From assembly GCF_001435375.1 (NCBI RefSeq), contig NZ_AYYZ01000002.1:1-64000 (forward strand): a stretch of DNA of 64,000 nucleotides, given 5' to 3'. Shown here in pieces: positions 1 through 9,650 of this stretch; position 1 is the first letter of the stretch; each line of letters begins with the position of its first letter. This stretch comes from Ligilactobacillus araffinosus DSM 20653. Its GTDB lineage: Bacteria; Bacillota; Bacilli; Lactobacillales; Lactobacillaceae. The notes below the pieces were generated by a model. The model was given only the letters and a program-made list of their open reading frames with translations. It was not told the DNA's origin and did not search any database. The position numbers and the translations under genes are program-made.

Positions 1-48
1 AAAAACACCCCAAAATTTTAGATTTATTTTGTCCAAAATTTGGGGTGC
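1..48 (-). terminator. Rho-independent terminator of the TauE/SafE pair
   Basis: Inverted repeat: the arm at 6-19 (CACCCCAAAATTTT) pairs with 35-47 (AAAATTTGGGGTG). Read on the minus strand it is followed by five T residues (1-5). It lies 40 bases beyond the stop of the minus-strand permease gene. Confidence 0.85.
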
Positions 49-87
49 ATATCAAATATTACGGCCTCTTTATTTATATAATTACAT

Positions 88-987
88 TTAATTTTTCAGT
101 TGGTTATAGTTGGCTTCTTTCTTAGCACGCACTGAGCTGCTCCATAGTGAAATGGCGGTCAGAATGCTTACAATTACAATCAGCCAACTTAAGATGGTAA
201 ATGACATTGATTTAACAAGGGTTGCGGCAATAATTACGCCAATTACGCCGCCGATAACGAATCCAAAAATTCCGCGAGTAGCAAATCGGTTGCTTTTAAC
301 AAAACTGAAACTTGTTCCTGGCATTAATAATGCACATGAAAGCATCATAATTGGAAAAGCGGCAATTGGTTTTAACCCGAGTAAATAAATCATTACCATA
401 CACGGGGCGTAAAGCCCCACTCCGGCGGCCATTAGACCTCCCAAGATGAAATTTCCGATTACACCGATAACTAATGCCCAACCATGTAAGCCGTTGGCGT
501 TGTTTCCAACGGCAAGAATATTGATCCATCCCATCTTATTGGCAACCATTAACAGGGAAGTTAAAATTAAGGCAATTGCCATGAAACGCTGAACGATCAC
601 AGTACTCATTTTAACAACTAAAAAGCTACCAAGAGTTGCGCCAACCACGGCTGCCAAGACCATTGAAATTAAAGTTAAGGGTTGGACAGGAACCGCGGTT
701 ACAAAAAAGAGGGCTTCAACAATTGTTGGAATTCCATGAGCAATGTTTAATGTTCCTGGTAGATCACGTTCATCTTTCAAATAATGGGTCATTTGAAACA
801 TCGTTGTTGTTGTGATAAAGCTGCCAATTCCAAGGGTATCACCAAAATCAGCAATCCCAGCAATTCCCATTCCTAAAAGATTATCTTTAAGATTAAATTT
901 CTCATGATTCCGTTTGACTTGGCGGATGATAATCAGGGCCAAGTAGAAGATACATAAAATTAAAATTCCAATAATTATTTTTATCAC
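88..987 (-). CDS. TauE/SafE family membrane permease (A)
   Basis: A 299-residue polytopic membrane protein with about eight hydrophobic segments, in the TauE/SafE (sulfite/sulfonate or organic-anion export) family. The family pattern shows in the Gly-rich first half (GMGIAGIADFGDTLGIGS) and a second Gly-rich repeat near residues 175-200 (GGLMAAGVGLYAPC). The start is GTG at 985-987, preceded by a GAGGAG Shine-Dalgarno at about 6 nt. The upstream gene on the same strand is a second TauE/SafE protein 86 bp away with no terminator between, so the two are probably co-transcribed and may form a two-component permease or be duplicated transporters. The substrate cannot be read from sequence; sulfur oxyanions or small organic acids are only family-level possibilities. 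Confidence 0.85.
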   Translation of the reverse strand: MIKIIIGILILCIFYLALIIIRQVKRNHEKFNLKDNLLGMGIAGIADFGDTLGIGSFITTTTMFQMTHYLKDERDLPGTLNIAHGIPTIVEALFFVTAVPVQPLTLISMVLAAVVGATLGSFLVVKMSTVIVQRFMAIALILTSLLMVANKMGWINILAVGNNANGLHGWALVIGVIGNFILGGLMAAGVGLYAPCMVMIYLLGLKPIAAFPIMMLSCALLMPGTSFSFVKSNRFATRGIFGFVIGGVIGVIIAATLVKSMSFTILSWLIVIVSILTAISLWSSSVRAKKEANYNQLKN

Positions 988-1073
988 GTACGTCGCTCCT
1001 CAAAATATTTGTTGAGCTTAGTTTATCACTATCTAAGTAAATTGTGCGAATTATGGCAAAAAATTCATGACTT

Positions 1074-1829
1074 TTAAATAAATGGTTTAATTCCCATATA
1101 TAAAAGGATAATTGCAATAAGAGGTTTCATCACCCGGGAAATAGAATCCCGGTTTCGTTGACTGATAAGATGCATCATTAATGGTGCGCAGGCGGCTCCT
1201 AAAACTGTTCCAAATGCCATAAAAACTACCAGGTGCCAGGCAATTGTCATTGTGTGCCAATGGAGGCCGATTCCTAAAAGGGTTGTCCAAATTCGGATAT
1301 ATGAAGAAGTTGCAGCTGCCTGAGTAACTGGGACATCAAGGAGGAGCATTCCGGCAACTAAGGGACCGCCGCCAGACATTCCGGCAAGTCCGGTCATAAT
1401 GCCGCTAATAGTACTAGCAAAAGAGGGAAAATACTTTTTAGTAAGTCTTGAAGAATTTTTTTTACGAGAATGTAAAATTGAGTTCCATAAAATCGTGGAT
1501 GCCAAAACAATCAGAATAATGCTGATAATTAATTGATATACGCTATGATTAGTGAACGGAATAATCAGACTTCCACCAACCGTTCCTAATATTGCCCATT
1601 TAAGGAGAAAGTTTCCGTGATGATAGGCGATCGTGTGAGTTCGATGATTGATTAATGTTCCAACGATCAACGCGGGAAGCGTAACGACCAATGCACTTGC
1701 CGCCGCCGTTTTAGCGCTGAGATGAAAGAATGTGATGAGACATCCAATGTAAAGCGCAGCGCCCATTCCAAGAAAGATTAAAATAAAGCCAATTAGAAAA
1801 CCGTATAGAATAAGTAATCCAATATGCAT
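1074..1829 (-). CDS. TauE/SafE family membrane permease (B)
   Basis: A 251-residue protein with the classical TauE/SafE layout: two homologous halves of about four membrane segments. The first half has a GFLIGFILIFLGMGAALYIG-type Gly-rich motif, the second a TGLAGMSGGGPLVAGMLLL motif near residues 143-161. The ATG at 1829 has a perfect AAGGAGGT Shine-Dalgarno. It is the promoter-proximal gene of the pair, with permease A downstream on the same strand. It is only distantly similar to A, so this is not a recent duplication. Substrate unknown. Confidence 0.88.
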   Translation of the reverse strand: MHIGLLILYGFLIGFILIFLGMGAALYIGCLITFFHLSAKTAAASALVVTLPALIVGTLINHRTHTIAYHHGNFLLKWAILGTVGGSLIIPFTNHSVYQLIISIILIVLASTILWNSILHSRKKNSSRLTKKYFPSFASTISGIMTGLAGMSGGGPLVAGMLLLDVPVTQAAATSSYIRIWTTLLGIGLHWHTMTIAWHLVVFMAFGTVLGAACAPLMMHLISQRNRDSISRVMKPLIAIILLYMGIKPFI

Positions 1830-1952
1830 GCAATTACCTCCTTGTTCTTTATTATAGGAGTAATTTAGATAAAAGTTTACTAATGTAGTCGAAATGAAAT
1901 ATTTTCAATCGAGTTTTAATCTATGAATTTTATATATTTAGATAATTGAATT

Positions 1953-1985
1953 CAAAAAACCTTACTATCAAACTGATAGTAAGGC
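1953..1985 (-). terminator. Intrinsic terminator
   Basis: An 11-bp perfect stem (CCTTACTATCA / TGATAGTAAGG) with a 3-nt loop and a U-tract on the minus strand. It ends the gap transcript or the candidate small RNA. Confidence 0.8.
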
Positions 1986-2106
1986 CGAAACAAAATAAGC
2001 TTCGAATACGAAGGGCGTATTCCAACTAATAGGATGGAATTTCATATACCTGTGTAAAGCGAAATTGAGGTAGTTGATCAAACTTCCAAATGACCAACTA
2101 CCTCCA
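1953..2106 (-). ncRNA. Candidate structured small RNA or long structured gap 3' UTR
   Basis: Read on the minus strand there are three hairpins in about 150 nt. The first pairs 2091-2104 with 2067-2080 (14 bp, one wobble). The second pairs GAATACG with CGTATTC around 2004-2020. The third pairs 1974-1984 with 1960-1970 (11 bp perfect, 3-nt loop) and is followed by a run of T residues (1955-1959 on the plus strand are A), a textbook intrinsic terminator. A terminator this far from the gap stop (about 195 nt), behind two stable stems, suggests either a processed 3' UTR RNA or an independent sRNA. A weak TTGATT-17-TATTAC promoter-like match overlaps the end of gap. No known RNA family is recognised. 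Confidence 0.45.
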
Positions 2107-2178
2107 GTCTATGTTTTTTCGAAAAAGGTTTCAAACAAAGGTTCTTTGCAATCACAAAGTAATATTATTAAAATACTT

Positions 2179-3189
2179 TCAAATCAATTTTGAAAGAGTT
2201 GTTAATGTCCGAATCATTTGTGATACAAATCCGTATTCATTGTCGTACCATGAAACTGTCTTAACAAGTTGTAAGTCATCAACAGTCGTAATTTCTGTTT
2301 GAGTAGGATCAAAAATTCCACCAAAAGTTGTATCAATTACGTCTAACGAAACGATTGAGTCATCATTGTAGCCAAATGATGGGTTATTTTCAGTGTGTTT
2401 TTTAAGGGCTTCATTAACTTCTTCTTCAGTTACCTTTTTATTTAAAACAGTAACTAATTCTGTGATTGATCCGTCAATTACTGGGACCCGTTGGGCGTGT
2501 CCCTTTAATTTACCATCTAATTCAGGAATTACTAAACCGATTGCTTTAGCAGCTCCTGTTGAATGAGGGATTGTATTTTCAGCAGCTGCACGGGCCGAAC
2601 GGACATCCTTATTAGGACCGTCTTGAATTTTTTGAGTAGCTGTATATGCGTGAACAGTTGTCATGGTTCCGGCTTTAATTCCAAATTCTTGGTTCAAAGC
2701 ATATGCTAATGGGGCAAGACTATTAGTTGTGCATGATCCCGCTGAAACAATTTGGTCATCTTTTTTTAAGATATCATGGTTAACATTGTAAACAACGGTC
2801 TTGATTTTACCAGCAGGGGCAGAAATTAAGACCTTCTTAGCACCCGCTTCAATGTGTGCTTGAGCCTTTTCGCCTGAAGTATAGAATCCAGAGCATTCAA
2901 GGACGATGTCAATTCCATCGTTCTTTACCCAAGGAATTTCTTTAGCGTCAGGAAAAGCGTACACATTGATTTGTTTTCCGTTGATATAAAGTGCTTTATC
3001 ATCGGCACTTACATCACCATCAAATGTGCCATGAATTGTATCATATTTGAATAAATGTGCTAATTGTTGTGGAGCACATAAGTCATTGATAGCTACGACT
3101 TCTAATTCAGTGTCTTTTAAACTTAAAATTCTCCGTAAAGCTAAACGTCCAATTCTACCAAAACCATTAATACCAATTTTTACTGTCAT
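2179..3189 (-). CDS. gap: Glyceraldehyde-3-phosphate dehydrogenase (phosphorylating)
   Basis: Converts glyceraldehyde-3-phosphate, NAD and phosphate to 1,3-bisphosphoglycerate in glycolysis. The 336-residue length is standard. Visible features are the N-terminal Rossmann motif INGFGRIGR (residues 7-15), the catalytic motif [12 protein letters not shown] with Cys153, the partner His180 in [10 protein letters not shown], and the C-terminal SWYDNEYGF signature. The Asp of AINDL favours NAD over NADP. The gene starts just 2 bp after the stop of the upstream DMT transporter, and its GGAGG ribosome site lies inside that gene's last codons, so the two are translationally coupled. This is unusual because lactobacilli normally carry gap with cggR, pgk and tpi. 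It could be a second gap paralogue under separate control. Confidence 0.96.
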   Translation of the reverse strand: MTVKIGINGFGRIGRLALRRILSLKDTELEVVAINDLCAPQQLAHLFKYDTIHGTFDGDVSADDKALYINGKQINVYAFPDAKEIPWVKNDGIDIVLECSGFYTSGEKAQAHIEAGAKKVLISAPAGKIKTVVYNVNHDILKKDDQIVSAGSCTTNSLAPLAYALNQEFGIKAGTMTTVHAYTATQKIQDGPNKDVRSARAAAENTIPHSTGAAKAIGLVIPELDGKLKGHAQRVPVIDGSITELVTVLNKKVTEEEVNEALKKHTENNPSFGYNDDSIVSLDVIDTTFGGIFDPTQTEITTVDDLQLVKTVSWYDNEYGFVSQMIRTLTTLSKLI

Positions 3190-3191
3190 AA

Positions 3192-4133
3192 TTAATCAGC
3201 CTCCACTTGTTTTTTATTTGATTTGTATCTGTTATATAAGTTATTTGCAATTAATGCGATGATTACAAGCAAGCACCCTACTAATTCGAATGCTGAAATA
3301 TGATAACCACCAATTACGGTAATTACGAAAGAAGTTACTGGAACTAAGTTCATAAAAAGAATTCCGTTGATTGGTCCAACAATTTTGTTTCCAAAGTTCC
3401 ATGCAAATACGGCAACTACACCTGCGAGAAGTACCATATATACTAAAGCTCCACTGACACCTTGGATGGCGTGCATTGTCGGCATTTTTAACCAACCTAG
3501 CATTGTTGCAGCTGCAATGATCACACTTACGGAAATCATGCCATAAATGGTTGTTAATGCAGTGTAGCGTAAAATTGACCACCCTGAGAAATCAGGAACT
3601 CCAGAGGTATAAATTACCCAACATAACGCTCCAAGTAAGATAAGGATCGTTGCTAAGAAAGTGTTGTTACCGCTAAGTAGAACAGAAAGATGTCCTTTAG
3701 TGACAACCATGAAAACCCCAATGATTGCAACAATCATTGAAAGTAATGAGAATTTAGTTGGCTTTTGTTTACGCCAAACCCAAGCAACTAAAACCCCAAG
3801 TAATGGTTGAATAGCCATCATTACTGAAGCAATGATTGATCCGGACGGTCCGGCAATTTTTTGGCCTAAAAATACTAAAAAACTAAATCCCGCAAAAGCA
3901 GAAGTTCCAAGAAGCCACAACTTTTTAAAGTGACCTTCAGGATTAAATGCTTTTGGCCCTTCAATGAAGAGCAGTAAAATCGCAAAGATGATTGCTACTG
4001 AGCCATAACGGAATAGTGTAAAGTAAAATGGATCCATAATCTTTAGAGCGGGTGTCATAATCGGAAACATTCCGCCCCAAAATAAAACAGCAATCAAACA
4101 CATTACTAAGCCTAAAATTCCTTTTCTTTTCAT
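3192..4133 (-). CDS. EamA/DMT-superfamily transporter
   Basis: A 313-residue drug/metabolite-transporter-type protein with ten predicted membrane segments in two EamA repeats. The typical N-terminal [17 protein letters not shown] segment is present, with a Pro/Gly-rich loop ([20 protein letters not shown]) before the fifth helix and a basic C-terminal tail. It probably moves a small metabolite such as an amino acid, sugar or cofactor precursor across the membrane; the family does not reveal which. It is the first gene of a two-gene unit with gap immediately downstream and faces a divergent LysR-type regulator 165 bp away, the usual arrangement when the regulator controls the transporter. Confidence 0.85.
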   Translation of the reverse strand: MKRKGILGLVMCLIAVLFWGGMFPIMTPALKIMDPFYFTLFRYGSVAIIFAILLLFIEGPKAFNPEGHFKKLWLLGTSAFAGFSFLVFLGQKIAGPSGSIIASVMMAIQPLLGVLVAWVWRKQKPTKFSLLSMIVAIIGVFMVVTKGHLSVLLSGNNTFLATILILLGALCWVIYTSGVPDFSGWSILRYTALTTIYGMISVSVIIAAATMLGWLKMPTMHAIQGVSGALVYMVLLAGVVAVFAWNFGNKIVGPINGILFMNLVPVTSFVITVIGGYHISAFELVGCLLVIIALIANNLYNRYKSNKKQVEAD

Positions 4134-4230
4134 CTCTTTACCTCACTAATTAATAATTTTTTATAAATTTGGAAAACTTAGTTCATAAGCATCGCCTCTT
4201 CCTTTCAACGGTTTTAGATTAAGCCAATTA

Positions 4231-4259
4231 TTTACCTATGAGAATAATCAATATATAAT
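4231..4259 (+). promoter_or_regulatory. Promoter of the LysR-type regulator
   Basis: TTTACC (4231-4236), a 17-nt spacer and a perfect TATAAT (4254-4259), 39 nt upstream of the regulator start. The same 160-bp divergent space must hold the LysR operator for the transporter-gap unit. Confidence 0.6.
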
Positions 4260-4298
4260 ACCTGTTATAGTGAGTCGTTATATGTTAAGGGAGTGACA

Positions 4299-5189
4299 AT
4301 GTTGTTTGATTCTATAAACATTGATTTGTTATATGTGTTCATTACTGTAAGTGAATTAAAAAGTATTAACAAAAGTAGTGATGTTTTATTGCTATCACAG
4401 CCTGCGATCAGTAAGAAAATCAAACAACTAGAAGAATATTTCGGACAAAAACTATTAATTCGATCATCAAAGGGAGTATCGCTTACTCCAGAGGGAGAAA
4501 TTTTTTACCAAAAAGCGAAGAAGATAATTCGTGAATTTGATTCACTGCATTATCTAAAGAATGAGCAAGATTATAACTCTTTTAATTCATTAAGAATTGG
4601 TTCGCTTGATAGTATTTCATCTTTCAAATATCCTCATTTTTTCATTAATGCTTTGGGTACCATTAAAGAAGTTGTTCTTACTAATAAAATTTCAGACTTA
4701 ATAGCCCCATTTAACAACGGGGATTTAGATGTTATTTTGATGGATTCACAATTTAAAAATACTCTTACATGTGATTTTGACGAAGAAGTCCTATATGAGG
4801 AACCGTATTATATTGTTTATTCAAAAAATAATCAGAATTTGTTTAATTTGAAAAAAGAAAAGATTTCAGCAAAGGATTTGCAGAGATATCAGTTGCTGCT
4901 GTATCCAAAATATTGTCCAATTCATAATCGGATTGCTCAAATTTATAAAGAATTAAAATTAAAGTTACCACCAATTTATGAAGTGAACTACAGTGAATCA
5001 ATAATCTCATTTATTAAAAATTCGGATTACATTACTATTTTGCCTAAATCACTGGCAGTCAATAAAATTAAAGATAGCGAAAATATTTTGGAAACCAAAG
5101 AATTAGATATTGCTTTTCAAAGAAAGGTTTCGGTCTTTTCTAATAAGAAAGTTCCTTTAGAACAAATTGTTAATAGACTCGATAGTTAA
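4299..5189 (+). CDS. LysR-family transcriptional regulator
   Basis: About 296 residues, the usual LTTR length. The N-terminal winged helix-turn-helix reads LLLSQPAISKKIKQLEEYFG (about residues 30-50), followed by the typical LLIRSSKGVSLTPEGEIFY wing and a C-terminal periplasmic-binding-protein-like effector domain. The ATG at 4299 is chosen over the in-frame GTG at 4293 because an AAGGGAG ribosome site lies about 6 nt before the ATG and would overlap the GTG. It is transcribed away from the EamA-gap unit and probably regulates it. The effector is unknown, but control of a GAPDH gene by an LTTR would be uncommon. Confidence 0.9.
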   Translation: MLFDSINIDLLYVFITVSELKSINKSSDVLLLSQPAISKKIKQLEEYFGQKLLIRSSKGVSLTPEGEIFYQKAKKIIREFDSLHYLKNEQDYNSFNSLRIGSLDSISSFKYPHFFINALGTIKEVVLTNKISDLIAPFNNGDLDVILMDSQFKNTLTCDFDEEVLYEEPYYIVYSKNNQNLFNLKKEKISAKDLQRYQLLLYPKYCPIHNRIAQIYKELKLKLPPIYEVNYSESIISFIKNSDYITILPKSLAVNKIKDSENILETKELDIAFQRKVSVFSNKKVPLEQIVNRLDS

Positions 5190-5347
5190 GATTAAGTGGT
5201 CCATGGGTAAAAAATATTATGATATCATGATAGAAATTTTTTAACTGATAACGGGTGAATATTTTGCTCTTTTTCAGTATCAACAACTTAAATAAAAGGG
5301 AGTATAATTTAACGAGTATTATTAAGGATAGAGCGGAGTATTTTGTA

Positions 5348-7234
5348 ATGGAGAAAAGGTTAAAAAAAGGTAGGTATATTACTGGATTTGACGGAATTCG
5401 CACTCTTGCAGTTGTTGCAGTTATTCTGTATCACATTTTACCCGGAAGTATGAAGGGCGGTTTTTTAGGGGTGCCCATCTTTTTTGTATTATCAGGATAC
5501 CTAATCACTGATCTACTTTTTCAAGAATGGGAACGGTCAGATGGTATCAGTATCAAAAATTTTTATAGTCGGAGGATCCACCGGTTATATCCCGGCTTGG
5601 TAACAATGGTTTTGGGAACGACCGCTTATATTACCATATTTCAACGGTCATTGTTAAAGGGAATCAAAACGACGATTCTTGCCAACTTAACATATGTTTA
5701 TAATTGGGTTGAAATTGCGCAGCATCAATCGTATTTTAATAATTTTGGAGCACAGTCACCGTGGACGCACTTATGGTCGTTATCAATTGAAGGTCAGTTT
5801 TATTTGATTTGGCCGGTTGTTTTAGTGCTATTTTTACGGCTTTTACATAATAAAAAGAATTATTTGAAGATCGGTTTGGGTGTCTTTGGTGTTGCCATCT
5901 TTTCAGCAATTTTAATGGGAGTTTTATATCACCCGGGGAATGATCCTTCGCGGGTGTACTATGGGACCGATACGCGGATGTTTTCGATTTTGATGGGCGC
6001 TAGTCTTGCATGTATTTGGCCAAGTACCCGGTTGAAGAAGGATCTTGATAAGTCGCACCGCGTTACTCTTGATGTCTTAGGTGCGATTGCTTTGATTGCA
6101 GTCATTATCATGTTCTTTATGATGAATGGCGAAGGGACATTTGTTTATCGCGGCGGGATGTTCCTCTTCTCAATCGTTTCAATGATCCTGGTTGGAATCG
6201 TTGCTCACCCAGGAGCCGATTTAAACCGCGTATTAACGAATAAGGTCTTTACCTGGCTTGGAAAGCGCAGTTATGGGATTTACATTTACCAATATCCCGT
6301 AATGGTCTTTTATGAAGCAAAAGTCAAAGTTGGCAGTCATCCATTGTTGAATGCGTTGCTCGAAATTGTAATTATTTTAGTGATTAGTGACTTATCTTAC
6401 CGGTTAATTGAAGTCCCATTGCGGCGGTTCAACTTTAAGAAGACGTTTACCGCATTAAAGCAAAACTTAGGATTCAAGAAGAAACAATTATTAAACGACC
6501 TTGTGATTGCGGTTGGAACGGTAATTTTTGGAATTGCATTTTACGGAATATTCTTCTGCAAACCAGAAACGAGTGGTGTTTTTCAAAAGGACAGCTCAAA
6601 ACTCCAACATCAAATTGCTGCTAACCAGAAAAAGGCCGAAAATCACAATAAGCATATTAAATATACCAATGTGCAAAAACCGACGAAGGCTTCCGATAAG
6701 GATATTTTAGTAAAAAATGGCAACGTAACGGATAAGGGCAAAAAATTTGCAAGCAACCTTCAAATTAGTGGAATTGGAGATTCGGTAATGGCTGATGCAT
6801 CTGCAACGTTACAGGGCGAATTTCCGAAGATGATTATCAATGCGCAAGTTGGCCGCCAAGCAAATGCCGCACCGGCAGTTTTGAAACAGATGGACGTGAA
6901 CCATCAATTGGCCAATACCGTTTTAATTAGCTTAGGAACAAACGGAACGATCTCGCAGGATACCCTAAACCAAATTATGGATATTTTGGGGCCACAACGA
7001 ACGGTTTTCTGGTTAAATGTCCATGTCCCGACAAAACCATGGCAAAATGACGTTAATAACACATTAAATCAAGCCCAGAAGCAATATCATAACTTGCATA
7101 TTATTAACTGGTATGGTTATTCAAATCACCATTCAGATTGGTTTTATGCGGATAATGTTCATCCCAACGAGGACGGTCTTAAGTTTTATGGTAATTTTGT
7201 TTTAAAGAGTATTTTGGAATACTATAACCATTGA
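5348..7234 (+). CDS. Membrane O-acyltransferase with C-terminal SGNH domain (OatA-like)
   Basis: About 628 residues from the preferred ATG at 5348, which has a CGGAG site about 9 nt upstream. An earlier ATG at 5255 would add an unlikely 31-residue extension. The N-terminal acyltransferase-3 domain (about residues 10-400, ten or more membrane segments) begins with GFDGIRTLAVVAVILYH, whose His is the family's essential residue. A linker leads to an extracellular SGNH esterase-like domain with GDS (Ser479) and DNVH (Asp602, His605). This is the OatA architecture, which O-acetylates peptidoglycan MurNAc or other surface glycans and gives lysozyme resistance. It is monocistronic. The substrate could instead be teichoic acid or an exopolysaccharide. 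Confidence 0.88.
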   Translation: MEKRLKKGRYITGFDGIRTLAVVAVILYHILPGSMKGGFLGVPIFFVLSGYLITDLLFQEWERSDGISIKNFYSRRIHRLYPGLVTMVLGTTAYITIFQRSLLKGIKTTILANLTYVYNWVEIAQHQSYFNNFGAQSPWTHLWSLSIEGQFYLIWPVVLVLFLRLLHNKKNYLKIGLGVFGVAIFSAILMGVLYHPGNDPSRVYYGTDTRMFSILMGASLACIWPSTRLKKDLDKSHRVTLDVLGAIALIAVIIMFFMMNGEGTFVYRGGMFLFSIVSMILVGIVAHPGADLNRVLTNKVFTWLGKRSYGIYIYQYPVMVFYEAKVKVGSHPLLNALLEIVIILVISDLSYRLIEVPLRRFNFKKTFTALKQNLGFKKKQLLNDLVIAVGTVIFGIAFYGIFFCKPETSGVFQKDSSKLQHQIAANQKKAENHNKHIKYTNVQKPTKASDKDILVKNGNVTDKGKKFASNLQISGIGDSVMADASATLQGEFPKMIINAQVGRQANAAPAVLKQMDVNHQLANTVLISLGTNGTISQDTLNQIMDILGPQRTVFWLNVHVPTKPWQNDVNNTLNQAQKQYHNLHIINWYGYSNHHSDWFYADNVHPNEDGLKFYGNFVLKSILEYYNH

Positions 7235-7345
7235 ATAGTAAAATGTTAAGAATGAATTAGAAAAGTATAACGAAGCTATAGATTGGGAGAAAATTCGAGT
7301 TAACTTTATGTTGGCATAGCTTTTAATTATTGAATTTAGATGCAG

Positions 7346-7383
7346 TAAAAAGAGGTTGAGGCATATTGTCTCAACCTCTTTGC
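7346..7383. terminator. Bidirectional terminator between the acyltransferase and the Cu-ATPase
   Basis: A 12-bp perfect stem: AAAGAGGTTGAG (7349-7360) with CTCAACCTCTTT (7370-7381), 9-nt loop. It has a T run on the minus side and a weaker one on the plus side, and serves two convergent genes. Confidence 0.85.
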
Positions 7384-7388
7384 ATTCT

Positions 7389-9320
7389 TTATTGAGAGCA
7401 GTCTTCAATTTTAGCCTTGTTAAGAAGTAACGATGAGCTAACGACCGTGACTGATGAAAAGGCCATTGCCAGGCCGGCCAACTCCGGACTAAGTTCAAGC
7501 CCCAAGTGAGCAAACAGACCGGCAGCAATTGGGATTCCAATCACGTTGTAAATCAATGCCCAAAATAGATTAAGTTTGATTCGGTTAAATGTTTTTCTTG
7601 AAATATCAAGGGCACAAACAACTTCGCGCAGATCATTTTGAACAAGCACGATCTTACCGGACTCAATTGCGATATCTGTACCGGAACCCATTGCGATTCC
7701 GATATCAGCGGTCGAAAGAGCAGGGGCATCATTTATCCCATCGCCAACAAAAGCGACTTTTCCTGATGTTGATTGTTGAATCTTTTTGATGTAGGCTGCT
7801 TTTTCTCCTGGAAGAACTTCAGCAATTACCTGATCAATGCCGACTTGATTGGCAATGGCTTGTGCAACATGTTGGTTATCGCCCGTCAACATAACGGTTT
7901 TTAGCCCTCGCGCTTTTAATTTTGCAATTGCTTCAGCTGATGTTGGTTTCGGGGTGTCTTGGATTGCAATGAGGCCGATTACTTGGTCGGCGATTCCAAC
8001 TAAAACAACCGTTTTGGCTTCATTTTGAAGAACGGTCATTTGCTTTTGCAATTCGGCAGAAAGCTGACCGGCAGCTGCCATTTTCGCGTTTCCAATAAAG
8101 GCAGGTTGGCCGTTAACCAAGGCTTGAACTCCTTTCCCCCGGAGGTCGTTAAAGTTTTGGGCAGAAGGAAATTGAATTTGGTTTTCTTTCACTTTGGTCA
8201 TGATTGCATGGGCAAGCGGGTGCTCGGAATTTTCTTCCAAACTCCCGGCGATTGTAAGCACCTGTTGCGGATCACCAATAAGATCGGTGACGACCGGTTT
8301 CCCGTTAGTAATGGTTCCGGTTTTATCAAAGACGATGGTTTGAAGGTCATTGACTTCTTCTAACGCCTCACCATTTTTGATCAAAACTCCCATTTTGGCT
8401 GCCTGGGCAGTTCCCACCATTAACGCAGTCGGGGTAGCAAGGCCAAGCGCACACGGGCACGCAATCACGACGACTGAAACGGCAAACAGCATTGCCTGAA
8501 CGGTCGTTGCATGGAAGAAGACGAACCAAACGGTAAACGTGATGATGGCAATGATCAAAACAGCCGGAACAAAGATTTCTGCGATCTTATCAGTTAAATT
8601 TTGAATCGGTGCGTGACTGGTTTGAGCTTTTTTGACCATCTCAACGATTTGGGAAAGCATCGTATCTTTTCCGATTTTAGTTGCTTTGAACAAAATTGAG
8701 CCGTTGTTATTGATCGTTGAACCCACAACCGGATCGCCGACCGTTTTTTCAACGGGCATGCTTTCGCCAGTGATCATTGATTCATCGACGGTCGTTGATC
8801 CTTTTGTAATGACACCATCAACGGCGATTTTTTGCCCAGGACGAACTCGAATGATATCGCCAACCTTGACTTGATCAAGCGGAACATCGTCATACTTTCC
8901 ATCTTTCAAAACCTCAGCCCGTTTGACTTGAAGTTCCAATAATTTTCCCAGAGCGTTCGAGGCATTATTATGCATGCGTTCTTCCATTGCATCGCCAAGC
9001 AGAACAAAAATCGTAATGTACGCGGCACTTTCAAAGTAAACATCGCGGCCCGTGAAAAGAGCAAAAATTGAATAAAAATATGCAACGATCGTTCCGACAG
9101 CAACGAGGGTATTCATATTGGCATTATGGTACTTAAAAGCGGCCCACGCACTTTTCCAATATGGGATGGCTGCAATCAACATGATAATTGTTGTCGTAAT
9201 AAATGCCATCCAACGGTATTCTGGCAGGTGCCAGTCAAATGGCATTGCCAGCATTTGGATCAGCATTGGAATTGCTAAAATGAAGGAGATCCAAAATCGC
9301 TGCAGATTTGAAAGCTTCAT
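7389..9320 (-). CDS. copA: Copper-type heavy-metal P1B-ATPase without an N-terminal metal-binding domain
   Basis: Exports copper from the cytosol using ATP. In 643 residues it has the actuator motif TGES (184-187), the membrane CPC motif (288-290), the phosphorylation motif DKTGT (Asp332), SEHPLAHA (365-372), the hinge GDGINDAP (526-533), Tyr591-Asn592 in the seventh metal-site helix and MAFSS (619-623) in the last helix. CPC plus YN plus MxxSS is the P1B-1 (Cu+) signature. No CxxC heavy-metal domain precedes the first helix, so copper must be delivered by another protein. Its ATG overlaps the stop of the preceding cupredoxin gene (TAATG), implying coupled translation and a joint role. Confidence 0.93.
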   Translation of the reverse strand: MKLSNLQRFWISFILAIPMLIQMLAMPFDWHLPEYRWMAFITTTIIMLIAAIPYWKSAWAAFKYHNANMNTLVAVGTIVAYFYSIFALFTGRDVYFESAAYITIFVLLGDAMEERMHNNASNALGKLLELQVKRAEVLKDGKYDDVPLDQVKVGDIIRVRPGQKIAVDGVITKGSTTVDESMITGESMPVEKTVGDPVVGSTINNNGSILFKATKIGKDTMLSQIVEMVKKAQTSHAPIQNLTDKIAEIFVPAVLIIAIITFTVWFVFFHATTVQAMLFAVSVVVIACPCALGLATPTALMVGTAQAAKMGVLIKNGEALEEVNDLQTIVFDKTGTITNGKPVVTDLIGDPQQVLTIAGSLEENSEHPLAHAIMTKVKENQIQFPSAQNFNDLRGKGVQALVNGQPAFIGNAKMAAAGQLSAELQKQMTVLQNEAKTVVLVGIADQVIGLIAIQDTPKPTSAEAIAKLKARGLKTVMLTGDNQHVAQAIANQVGIDQVIAEVLPGEKAAYIKKIQQSTSGKVAFVGDGINDAPALSTADIGIAMGSGTDIAIESGKIVLVQNDLREVVCALDISRKTFNRIKLNLFWALIYNVIGIPIAAGLFAHLGLELSPELAGLAMAFSSVTVVSSSLLLNKAKIEDCSQ

Positions 9321-9634
9321 TATTTAATAACAACCTTTCCGTGAAACATATTCATTCCGCATGCATAGTTGAATTCGCCTTTTTGATTCGTATTGATTGC
9401 AACTTCAACGTCTTGGTTCAAAGGAAGATCGGCGTTGAACTGCATTTCATCAGATTGAACGCGGGCAAGACAAGTTGAATCGTTTGAACGGTTAAAAATG
9501 ATTTTGGCCGGAGTACCTTGTTTGAACTCAACGACTTCCGGTTCATAACCGTTGGCAACGTTGACTTTAATAACTTGGTTGCCATCCTTCATTGTTGCTT
9601 GATTTTTTTTGTGAAATAAGTCTTTTAATCCCAT
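9320..9634 (-). CDS. Cytosolic cupredoxin-like copper-binding protein
   Basis: About 104 residues from the ATG at 9634, chosen because an AAGGA site precedes it. A longer reading frame to 9703 only overlaps the upstream gene. The sequence is a compact beta-rich cupredoxin-like domain with conserved STCLARV and, near the C-terminus, [15 protein letters not shown], supplying Cys, Met and His as likely copper ligands. No signal peptide or membrane segment is seen; a short basic N-terminus (LKDLFHKK) precedes the domain. It is a paralogue of the next gene upstream, which has a membrane anchor, and is coupled to the Cu-ATPase. A role as copper donor or buffer for the ATPase is inferred. Confidence 0.8.
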   Translation of the reverse strand: MGLKDLFHKKNQATMKDGNQVIKVNVANGYEPEVVEFKQGTPAKIIFNRSNDSTCLARVQSDEMQFNADLPLNQDVEVAINTNQKGEFNYACGMNMFHGKVVIK

Positions 9635-9650
9635 GATGATTTTCCTTTTT

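Larger units (their letters stand above)
1830..2178. other. Intergenic region between gap and the TauE/SafE genes
   Basis: 349 bases without a credible protein gene. It contains three consecutive stem-loops (see the candidate small RNA entry). An apparent 70-codon plus-strand reading frame at 2090-2302 mostly overlaps gap in antisense and is not convincing. Confidence 0.7.

Noticed and set aside
2090-2302. 70-codon plus-strand frame downstream of gap
   Set aside because: More than half is antisense to gap, its start overlaps a stable hairpin, and there is no ribosome site.
5255-5347. Upstream start of the acyltransferase
   Set aside because: The extension has no family similarity and the ATG at 5348 has a better ribosome site.
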